A stretch of DNA of 64,000 nt, from positions 8,923,001 through 8,987,000 of the forward strand of contig CATNEN010000001.1 of assembly GCA_950097015.1 (NCBI GenBank), given 5' to 3'. The stretch is from Macrostomum hystrix. Lineage: Eukaryota; Platyhelminthes; Macrostomidae. The stretch's first letter is position 1. The number at the start of each line of letters is the position of its first letter. The position numbers were made by a program, and so were the translations under genes. The notes beneath the pieces are model-generated. The model saw nothing but the letters and a program-made list of their open reading frames with translations, was not told where the DNA came from and made no database searches. Below are positions 11,095 to 22,800 of this stretch, one piece after another.

Positions 11095-11605
11095 CAGAGT
11101 GATGTGTAAGATATGACAGTGGGAGAAAGAATGTGAGAATCGGGGTAGTCAGAGGAGGGAGAAAGAATGTGAGAATTGGGGCAGTCAGAGGGGAGAAAGA
11201 ATTTGAGAATTGGGGCAGTCAGAGGAGGGAGAAAGAATGTGAGAATTGGGGCAGTCAGAGGGGAGAAAGAATGTGAGAATTGGGGCAGTCAGAGGGGAGA
11301 AAGAATGTGAGAATTGTGGTAGTCAGAGGGGGTAGAAAGAATGTGAGAATTGGGGCAGTCAGAGGGGGGAGAAAGAATGTGAGAATTGGGGCAGTCAGAG
11401 GAGGAGAAAGAATGTGAGAATTGGGGCAGTCAGAGGGGGAGAAAGAATGTGAGAATTGGGACAGTCAGAGGGGGAGAAAGAATGTGAGAATTGGGGCAGT
11501 CAGAGGGGAGAAAGAATGTGAGAATTGGGGCAGTCAGAGGGGGATAAAGAATGTGAGAATTGGGACAGTCAGAGGGGGAGAAAGAATGTGAGAATTGGGT
11601 GGCCC
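11095..11605. repeat. 33-36-bp minisatellite
   Basis: About 15 copies of a unit containing AGAAAGAATGTGAGAATTGG then GGCAGTCAGAGG. Unit length varies with the number of G residues. Intergenic. Confidence 0.93.
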
Positions 11606-12028
11606 ACATGTACCTAATGATCAATTTATTTTTCTCATTACCGATTCGGTTTCGTGAGCAGAAAATCTGAATTGCACGCAATGACCAAAACTTATACCTG
11701 CTTCCAATTAACGGCCCGATTCTGAATTATCGGTTATTTGCACCGATAAAACTGACAAATTAAAGTCACAGCATAGTCAGAAATCTCTGATAAACTGTTG
11801 GTTAGAAAGATTACTCAGTAAGTGGTAGCGAGATACTCAGCAGCAATTTGCTCATAATGTGGTTATGTCCGACGATAGAAACGTCAAAAAAAGAACGAGA
11901 ATTAATAAGAATAAGTAAATACATATGTAGTAGCATCGGCGTGAATACCAGATAAACTGTAAGACATCTTAAATTCACATGTAGTTTCAAAAAGACACTG
12001 AAGATAATTGTAACAGAGATAAATAAGA
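11606..12028. other. AT-rich spacer, no gene seen
   Basis: Unique-looking AT-rich sequence between the minisatellite and the solo LTR. Confidence 0.45.
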
Positions 12029-12032
12029 TAAT

Positions 12033-12637
12033 TGTGACGTTGTCACTTGTTGCAAGCGCCCCTATGAATTTAATTTACGCGTTAATTTACGTAGCTAATT
12101 TACATGCGTACTAACCTGGGCCGTTTAACTAATGTTATTTAACTTCATCGACTTCTGCGGTTTCGTATAATTGTTTAAAATTGTTAGAGTACTACTGTAA
12201 GTAGACGTCAATGTACATCGCGCCACCCTAACTTATTTTCTACGCGTGTTTCAATGTTAGCTACCCCGGCCAATGAGCGTGCGAGCTCTTTCTGGCTAGA
12301 TTTATCGATCGCTCTGTTTATCCTGCGTGCGAGTTTATTTAACTAGGGTTCCTGAGCCCGCTCGCGCCTGACTGCTCCGTACTGTCTCGCTCTTCCCTTC
12401 GCTCGCTGTCTCTCGTCCCGGCCACTGTTAATTGTACTGTTATTCGTCCTATCATTTGTCTTCACTACTAGTTATTGTTACCATTGAGCTCCTACGCCTG
12501 ACCAATCATTGCTTGTCGTAAGTCCCAGTGCGAATAAACGAGATCAATCTAAAGTGCTACCGCTACACTGATTACGAGAATTTTAACTAAAATTTGGGAT
12601 TGAGTTCGACGACTCTGTTGCCAGTCATTTCGTCACA
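12033..12637 (+). mobile_element. Solo LTR (605 bp)
   Basis: The sequence starts TGTGACG and ends CGTCACA, a 7-bp terminal inverted repeat with TG...CA ends. It is flanked by TAAT on both sides (12029-12032 and 12638-12641), a 4-bp target duplication. A GC-rich, promoter-like middle precedes AATAAA at 12533. No internal gag/pol follows, so it is best read as the product of LTR-LTR recombination. The direction is taken from the AATAAA. It does not match the 153-bp LTRs at 47.8 and 52.9 kb. Confidence 0.8.
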
Positions 12638-12641
12638 TAAT

Positions 12642-13871
12642 TATGGCTTTCATACATGTACCAAAAATAGAAGTATAAACCTTTTCTTTTTTTAATCCTT
12701 TTTAGCTTAAATTAGATTCTTCGATATATAATTTAATAGAGACGAAAATATAACCGACCCGGAGTTTTTGGAAAATATGGCATTTTTAGAATTAGTTTCT
12801 AACAAACTTATCTATATTTTTGCTTAAATAACTAAAAAGTATCGTTTCGTACATTAAATTTCGATCTCATAAATTCTATCACTTCAAACTTCACATTGAT
12901 TTCTTCCGCGCCGTGAAATAAAGTCATTTAAACAAATTGCCGAAAATATTTTTTTTGTAAAAAAAATTCTTCACAGACAAAGAAGTGCACAGCGTGCTTT
13001 ATTAAATATGATTACACACTTTTTAATATGTTTATTTGATTAGTACGTATACTTTCTATTGCTTTTTACGAAATGTTAGTTTAAGTCGTTTGAATTAGCT
13101 AATGTTTGCAAGCATTATGCATATAGGTTTGCGAATTTGACCATTTTTTATAAATAGTCACCAGGTCGACAGATTTTTTATAGCTGACGACAACAAGTGC
13201 ATTGTTTAAAAAACTCATCAGTATAAAGCAGTGCCCAGTTAAGTGAAAATATTCCTCTTTCACGATTAAAGTACATAACAATAAATTAAATGAAAGAAGT
13301 AATTCTTTTGGAATGTTTCATACGCTACTTAATATAATATATTAAAACAGGACGGAAACAGTGCGAAAAGACAAAAATCTATGCAAATAAGTTTAGCTAT
13401 TATGATACAAAATATTAACTAAAATAGTTTGTTTAACTTCATTCAATCGTCAAGTTCATATATCACAAGTTTTGCTTTTATCGAAATTTCAAGGAGTAGA
13501 AATTAGACGAGCTAAATACAAGCTAAGTTTGCTTTTAGTAGCTAGGACTGTTACATTAGAATAAGAATTTAGACTTTGTTAGAATAATAAAGATACTTTA
13601 AGAAGTAAAATTTACGGAACAATCTACAGCTAGATTCTGATCCAAAATATGGTATCAAATTATTGTTTTCCTGGAACTTTTTTCTAATTGGTAATCTTAA
13701 TTATCACTGAATATATCCAAAACACTCAACTACATCATGTTCTGTTTTAATTAATTTTCTTATTAGCATTTAAAGAAAGGAAAAACGATTAATTAAATTT
13801 TTCAAAAAAGAGTTTTTTGTTTATTAGACGTTCTCGATAAAAATCGAATTATAAACCAAAGGGGACTTAAT
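12642..13871. other. AT-rich intergenic region downstream of IFT140
   Basis: About 1.2 kb of AT-rich DNA with only chance ORFs. It holds the 3' flank of IFT140 (minus strand). I see no gene. Confidence 0.5.
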
Positions 13872-16800
13872 CTACTGCTCATCGATCGACTCGGCAATCT
13901 CATCATCTTCATCCTGCGCGCCGCCACCGATTGGCGCCGTTGAACCAAAACGCGTCGGCGGTGCGTAAGGCACCCCAGCTGCTTTGTGCACCCGTTCCAG
14001 AGTGCGCGGATGAACAAACGATGCCAAATTGGCTTTGGGACCGAGGCGCGACTTCATCTCCTCCAGGATGCTGTATGCCTGCATTAGGTCGAGGGTTTTA
14101 GTTCGAATGGATTGCTAAACTAACCTTCAATAGATGAATAAATAGAATGGATTGCTAGTCTAGCCTCCAATAGATGAATAAATAGAATGGATTGCTAGAC
14201 TAGCCTCCAATGAGTGAATGAATAAAACGGATTGCTAGTCTAGCCTTCAATGAGTGAATGAATAAAACGGATTGCTAGTCTAGCCTTCAATGAGTGAATG
14301 AATAAAACGGATTGCTAGTCTAGCCTTCAATGAGTGAATGAATAAAACGGATTGCTAGTCTAGCCTTCAATGAGTCAAGGAATACAATGGATTGCTAGTC
14401 TAGCCTCCAATGAGTCAAGGAATACTATGGATTGCTAGTCTAGCCTCCAATGAGTCAAGGAATACAATGGATTGCTAGTCTAGCCTCCAATGAGTCAAGG
14501 AATACTATGGATTGCTAGTCTAGCCTCCAATGAGTCAAGGAATACAATGGATTGCTAGTCTAGCCTCCAATGAGTCAAGGAATACTATGGATTGCTAGTC
14601 TAGCCTCCAATGAGTCAAGGAATACTATGGATTGCTAGTCTAGCCTCCAATGAGTCAAGGAATACAATGGATTGCTAGTCTAGCCTCCAATGAGTCAAGG
14701 AATACTATGGATTGCTAGTCTAGCCTCCAATGAGTCAAGGAATACAATGGATTGCTAGCCTAGCCAGTCACTCACGGCCTTCTCCCGACCAGTGTTGGCC
14801 AGGTGGTTGATCATGGCAGCATAGGCGTCGCCAAGCCTCACAAATCCAGGATTGCTGGGAAATTCCTGGATGAACTGTTGCGTGGCTTTGAGTGCCTCGT
14901 CTCTGCTAGTCTTGTACGCTCTGAAGATTTAGTATGAAAGGTCTAGTATAATGCCTTAAATTTGTTTGAATAGACGAAAAAGAAGAAAAAGTGACTCACG
15001 CTTGAATATCAGCGAATTTCTTCACCAAGATGGTCTTGATCTTCAGGTCATCAAGAGCGTCCTCGTTTGCTGTGCCCTGCTCAACACCCTTGCTCAGGGT
15101 CTTGAGTGCTTCGGCCAGAGCTCCGAGAGCTTTAGAATAATCCTGCGAGGAATGAGACATATTCTTGTTTGTGTTCTAATATTTACGAGTACAATAGAAT
15201 TGAGAAAATTCCTAGAAACTATAATCCGAAAAATTCTGAAAAATCTAGAAGATATTACGAAATTTTGACGATTCGTATTAAAAAAGACTTAGTCAGTTAT
15301 GGCAACAAATAACTATAGTAAGAATTAAAGAAATTCTGAAGATTTATTCATTCTGAGCAAGAAATTCAAAATACTTCGGAAAATTCAAAGGATTAAAAAA
15401 TTAAAGACATAAAAAACAGCCGAAGATTCCAAAAAAATCAGAAGATTCCAAGAAACTCTGAAGATTCTAAGAAACCTAAAATATTCTAAGAAACTCTGAC
15501 GATTCCAAGAAACTCGAAAGATTCCAAGATTCCAGATTCCAAGAACTCAGAAGATTCTAAGATACTCATAAGATTCCAAGAAACTCAGAAAATTCCAAGA
15601 AACTCAGAAGATTCCAAGAAACTCGGAAGATTCCAAGAAACTCAGAAGATTCCAAGAAACTCTGAAGATTCCAAGAAACCTAAAATATTCTAAGAAACTC
15701 TGACGATTCCAAGAAACTCGAAAGATTCCAAGATTCCAGATTCCAAGAAACTCTGAAGATTCCAAGAAACTCTGAAAATTCCAAGAAACTCAGAAGATTC
15801 CAAGAAACTCGGAAGATTGCAAGAAACTCTGAAGATTCCAAGAAACCTAAAATATTCTAAGAAACTCTGACGAGTCCAAGAAACTCTGACGAGTCCAAGA
15901 AACTCTGAAAATTCCAAGAAACTCGAAAGATTCCAAGATTCCAGATTCCAAGAAACTCAGACGATTCTAAGATACTCATAAGATTCCAAGAAACTCAGAA
16001 GATTCCGGGAGATGCTAAATTTTCCGAGAAATGTACCTGAAACTCTTCAATCTCCAATTGAGCACAGGACTGATAAAAGTTTGCCAGCGAGTCCAAAGCT
16101 TTCCCCCTGCTGTAGAACTGCACAATGGATTTCATAATTTCTGGATTTTGCTGCCAGTTGAGTGTCTGCAAATAATTGGCCGCCATCACGTAGATTTCCT
16201 TCTGCTTGGAGACATTAGCAAAGAAGATGATTTTCTCCGTGTCTCCCGACTTTAGCAAGCATTTCATTGCTTTCAATCGATTGCCGAGCTGGCTAAATTT
16301 CTTGCAAGCCATGTGATAATTGCGCTGCTGAAAGCACAGCTCGGCAATATCCTCGAGAATTCTCAATCGTTCCGGTTCGCCAATCTCGCCCTTCTCTGGC
16401 GTGAGCGACTCGGCTAATTCCTCAGACATTGGCACATTGTGCTCGGTGCACAGGCGAACAGCCAATTGGAATTGTCTGCCAGCGCCCAGCAGGGTGACCG
16501 CCCTGTCAAACTGATTGTTTTCCATGAAAAATTCGGCGCATTTCTGCAACAGGGCCGGGTCAGTTTTGTGATCCAATTGGCGCGAGATGTGCTCAAGGGC
16601 GCCGAACTGTTTGGACCGGAATGCCAAGTCGACCGCGTGACTGGCGTGCCCGGATTTCTGGTAGAGCAGGATGGCTTTGTCAGCGAGCTCCGGGTGGTTC
16701 AACTCGAGATAGCGGGCGGCATCCAGCATGTCGTCGGGGCGAGCCAGCATTGCCAGGTTGACCAGCTGGTCAAGCAGCCCCTTGATTGGTTTGAAAACGG

Positions 16801-19800
16801 AGTTTTGTGCTGTTAAATCCCTAAATCCTTCTCGATACATGTTGGGATTCTCAAATCCCAACATTCCAAAATCCTTCTCGATCTCATTCTCTTTCTAATC
16901 TCCAGGATTATTTAATCCTAACATCCAATCATCTCCAGAATTCTCGAATCCTAAATCATTTTTAATCCCCAGGATTCACGAATCCCAAATCCTTTTTAAT
17001 CCCCAGGATTCTCGAATCTAAAATCATTTTTAATCCCCCGGATTCTCGAATCCCAAATTATTTTAATCCCCAGGATTCTCGAATCCCAAATCCTTTTTAA
17101 TCTCCAGGATTCTCGAATCCCAAATCCTTTTTAATCGCCAGCATTCTCAAATCCAAAATCCTTTTTAATCGCAAGCATTCTCAAATCCAAAATCCTTTTT
17201 AATCGCCAGGATTCTCAAATCCAAAATCCTTTTTAATTCCCAGGATTCTCGAATCCCAAATCATTTTTAATCCCCAGGATTCTCGAATATCAAATCATTT
17301 TTAATCCCAGGATTCTCGAATCTCAAATCAAATCCCAAAATCCAATCGAACCCCTAGAATAAATCCCAAAATTCTTCTAGGTTATTCTCAAATCTCAAAA
17401 TCCTTGTTGATCTCCCGAGTTCTTAAGCCCCCTAAATCCTTCTCGATGTCAAATGATTATCAAATCCTTATTGATCTCTAAGTTTCCAAAATCACAAAAT
17501 CCCAAAAAAATCTCCAGGATTTTCGAATCCTAAAACCCTTTGGACAAACTATTCCTACCACCCTCTATACTCTATACCCTTTATACCAATTATATCATTC
17601 TTAAATCCTGGATATCTTAATATCGAAAATGTAAATTCTTCCTAATTCTGAAATCCCCTAAAATCCCATCGCATCCCTACCTGAGCCTTGCACAGACGCA
17701 GCGCGGATGAGAATGCCTGGGCCCTACTAAAATAATGCACAGCTCTACTGGCGTCTCCCGTGGACTCGAAATGGCGAGCGAGGTAGCAGCAGGCGGCCGA
17801 GTCGCCTGTCATGTTGCACAGCTCCACAGCCGCTTCCTCCTTTAAAAAATTGGGATTAGCGATGAGAACGAAAGGTATTACGCTTTTAAAGTTTGCGTAA
17901 ATCACAGGAGTTCACTTTAATTGAATCCAATCGACGAAATAAAAAAACACCTTTAAAGCCACTGGCTAAGTTAATTAAAACCACTGGCAAAATGTTCTAA
18001 GTATATTAAATTCTTAGAAATAACGTAAATAATGAATATATTCTTAAAAACATTCGATTTATTTCCTAGAAATGAAAAAAATATTTCGCGATCAATACTC
18101 TAAGAAATCACTCGATCAACATTCTCAGAAATCACTTAATCAATATTCTCAGAAATCACTTAATCAATATTCTCAGAAATCACTCGATCAACATTCTTAG
18201 AAATCAGTCGATCACGTGATAAAAAATTTCTATAGTCACGTGACGAATTTTTTTATCACGTGACAAATCTTCAGCAATTTCACGTGACCAAATACTAAAA
18301 AAAACACGAGACCAATTCGCTAACTTATCCTTGACTCACCTCGCCCATATGACATCGCAGTTTGACCATGCTGTGATAATCCTTGGCGGCCTCATAAAAC
18401 TGCATGGCGCCGTTGAAATCGCCGGAGCTTTCTAAAAACAGGGCGAACCATTTGTTTAACTGCGGATCCTGCATCCGACGAACGAAAGCTTCAAGTTCGT
18501 GCGGCCTATCGCACAGCATTCGCGGCACCTCGGTGCGATGAGTATCGGCTAACAGGTACTCCTGAACAGCCTGAGTATAGTGTCCAACTGATTCCAGGTG
18601 TTTGGCAAATTCGTGATGCGTCGCACGAAGGCTCATTCTATCGAATTTCTCCGCAACGTCTATGGCCTTCTCCCATTGGCCCTCGGCTCTGTAGAATCCG
18701 GCTAGCAAGTCGAAGCGTTGGGCAGATTTTAACAGCCTCTCGGCTTCATCTCTCATGCCGAGCTGGGCGGCTAGCATGGCGAGGACAACGTCAGGATTGC
18801 CGTCAGACACTTTCTGAGCGTGGCGAAGCATCATGGCGCCGCGGGCGTGGCCCATTTTGCCGAGGCAGACGGATGTGACGTCAAGGCGACGGGTTTTTAC
18901 GCACATTCTGGCCATGTTCTGCCACACAGACTCAGACTTGATCAGCTTCATGGCCTGGGTGTGGCAAATATTTGAGTAGTAGACTCACTAACTAACAGGT
19001 AGACTCACTAACTAACAGGTAGACTCACTGACTAACAGGTAGACTCACTAACTAACAGGTAGACTCACTAACTAACAGGTAGACTCACTAACTAACAGGT
19101 AGACTCAATAACTAAAAGGTAGACTCACTAACTAACAGGTAGACTCACTAACTAACAGGTAGATTCACTGACTAACAGGTAGACTCACTGACTAACAGGT
19201 AGACTCACTAACTAACAGGTAGACTCACTAACTAACAGGTAGACTCACTAACTAACAGGTAGACTCAATAACTAACAGGTAGACTCAATAACTAACAGGT
19301 AGACTCACTGACTAACAGGTAGACTCACTGACTAACAGGTAGACTCACTAACTAACAGGTAGACTCACTAACTAACAGGTAGACTCACTAACTAACAGGT
19401 AGACTCACTGACTAACAGGTAGACTCACTGACTAACAGGTAGACTCACTGACTAACAGGTAGACTCACTAACTAACAGGTAGACTCACTAACTAACAGGT
19501 AGACTCACTAATTAACAGGTAGATTCACTGACTAAAAGGTAGACTCACTAACTAACAGGTAGACTCACTAACTAACAGGTAGACTCACTAACTAACAGGT
19601 AGACTCACTAACTAACAGGTAGACTCACTAACTAACAGGTCGACTCACTAACTAACAGGTAGACTCACTAATTAACAGGTAGACTCACTAACTAACAGGT
19701 AGACTCAATAACTAACAGGTCGACTCACTAACTAACAGGTAGACTCACTAATTAACAGGTAGACTCACTAACTAACAGGTAGATTCACTGACTAACAGGT

Positions 19801-22800
19801 AGACTCACTAACTAACAGGTAGACTCACTAACTAACAGGTAGACTCACTAACTAACAGGTAGACTCACTAACTAACAGGTCGACTCACTAACTAACAGGT
19901 AGACTCACTAATTAACAGGTAGACTCACTAACTAACACGTAGACTCACTGACTAACAGGTAGACTCACTAACTAACAAGTAGACTCACTAACTAACAGGT
20001 AGACTCACTAACTAACAGGTAGACTCAATAACTAACAGGTAGACTCACTGACTAACAGGTAGACTCACTAACTAACAGGTAGACTCACTAACTAACAGGT
20101 AGACTCACTAACTAACAGGTAGACTCAATAACTAACAGGTAGACTCACTAACTAACAGGTAGACTCACTAACTAACAGGTAGACTCACTGACTAACAGGT
20201 AAGACTCACTGACTAACAGGTAGACTCACTAACTAACAGGTAGACTCACTAACTAACACGTAGACTCACTGACTAACAGGTAGACCCACTAACTAACAGG
20301 TAGACTCACTAACTAACAGGTAGACTCACTAACTAACAGGTAGACTCACTAACTAACAGGTAGACTCACTAACTAACAGGTAGACTCACTAACTAACAGG
20401 TAGACTCACTAATTAACAGGTAGACTCACTAACTAACAGGTAGACTCACTAACTAACAGGTAGACTCACTAACTAACAGGTAGACTCACTAATTAACAGG
20501 TAGACTCACTAACTAACAGGTAGACTCACTAATTAACAGGTAGACTCACTAACTAACAGGTAGACTCACTAACTAACAGGTAGACTCACTGACTAACAGG
20601 TAAGACTCACTGACTAACAGGTAGACTCACTAACTAACAGGTAGACTCACTGACTAACAGGTAGACTCACTAACTAACAGGTAGACTCAATAACTAACAG
20701 GTAGACTCACTAACTAACAGGTAGACTCACTAACTAACAGGTAGACTCAATAACTAACAGGTAGACTCACTAACTAACAGGTAGACTCACTAACTAACAG
20801 GTAGACTCAATAACTAACAGGTAGACTCACTAACTAACAGGTAGACTCACTAACTAACAGGTAGACTCACTAACTAACAGGTAGACTCAATAACTAACAG
20901 GTAGACTCACTAACTAACAGGTAGACTCACTAACTAACAGGTAGACTCACTAACTAACAGGTAGACTCACTAACTAACAGGTAGACTCACTAACTAACAG
21001 GTAGACTCACTAACTAACAGGTAGACTCACTGACTAACAGGTAAGACTCACTGACTAACAGGTAGACTCACTAACTAACAGGTAGACTCACTGACTAACA
21101 GGTAGACTCACTAACTAACAGGTAGACTCACTAACTAACAGGTAGACTCAATAACTAACAGGTAGACTCACTAACTAACAGGTAGACTCACTAACTAACA
21201 GGTAGACTCAATAACTAACAGGTAGACTCACTAACTAACAGGTAGACTCACTAACTAACAGGTAGACTCAATAACTAACAGGTAGACTCACTAACTAACA
21301 GGTAGACTCACTAACTAACAGGTAGACTCACTAACTAACAGGTAGACTCAATAACTAACAGGTAGACTCACTAACTAACAGGTAGACTCACTAACTAACA
21401 GGTAGACTCACTAACAAACAGGTAGACTCACTAACTAACAGGTAGACTCACTAACTAACAGGTAGACTCACTAACAAACAGGTAGACTCACTAACTAACA
21501 GGTAGACTCACTAACTAACAGGTAGACTCACTAACTAACAGGTAGACTCACTGACTAACAGGTAGACTCAATAACTAACAGGTAGACTCAATAACTAACA
21601 GGTAGACTCACTAACTAACAGGTAGACTCACTAACAAACAGGTAGACTCACTAACTAACAGGTAGACTCACTGACTAACAGGTAGACTCACTAACTAACA
21701 GGTAGACTCACTAACTAACAGGTAGACTCACTAACTAACAGGTAGACTCACTAACAAACAGGTAGACGTACAGGTATGCATCAAGTTATATAAAAATCAC
21801 TTATCCCTAAAAAAGTGGCTCACCTTAAACGCTTCGTCAATATTTCCAATAGTCAAGTAGAATGAGAAGTCCAACATAGCCTCCTTGGAGTTCTTGTCGC
21901 TCTCCTCTAGGCCGACAAAATCTCTCATGGTCCTCTTGGCAACGTACTGCTGGTGAGAGCTCAGGGTTGCTGAATGCGACTTATCCAGCTGATCCGTCTT
22001 CGCCACCATGTCGGGCCTCACAGTGAAGTAATAGTACGGAGTGTCCACTCTAAGCAGGCTGCTATAGGATTGGTGCATGGAGAACGAGTCCTGCACCCAT
22101 AGGCCGTGATCGGACGAGTAGAAAACCGATATGATCATGCGTTCGGCCTGCGGAATTCAGAAACATAATTTTAATTACATTTTTAGTGATCTCAAACTGT
22201 CCAGTGAAGATTGTGAAAATCAAAAGGGATAATTGAGCACTATGACCAATGAATATTTAGGAATCAATGATTATTATGAGCAATAAACACTAAGGAATCA
22301 TAGAGGATTATGAGTAATAAATATTGAGGGATCATAGAGGATTATGACCAATAAATATTGAGGGATCATAGAGGATTATGACCAATAAATATTGAGGGAT
22401 CATAGAGGATTATGACCAATAAATATTGAGGGATCATAGAGGATTATGACCAATAAATATTGAGGGATCATAGAGGATTATGACCAATAAATATTGAGGG
22501 ATCATAGAGGATTATGACCAATAAATATTGAGGGATTATAGAAGATTATGACCAATAAATATGGAGGGATCATAGAGGATTATGACCAATAAATATTGAG
22601 GGATCATAGAGGATTATGACCAATAAATATTGAGGGATTATAGAGGATTATGACCAATAAATATTGAGGGATTATAGAGGATTATGACCAATAAATATGG
22701 AGGGATTATAGAGGATTATGACCAATAAATATTGAGGGATCATAGAGGATTATGACCAATAAATATTGAGGGATCATAGAGGATTATGACCAATAAATAT

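Noticed and set aside
1-21770. Regular short arrays considered as CRISPR
   Set aside because: Units are contiguous with no unique spacers, and the genome is an animal's.
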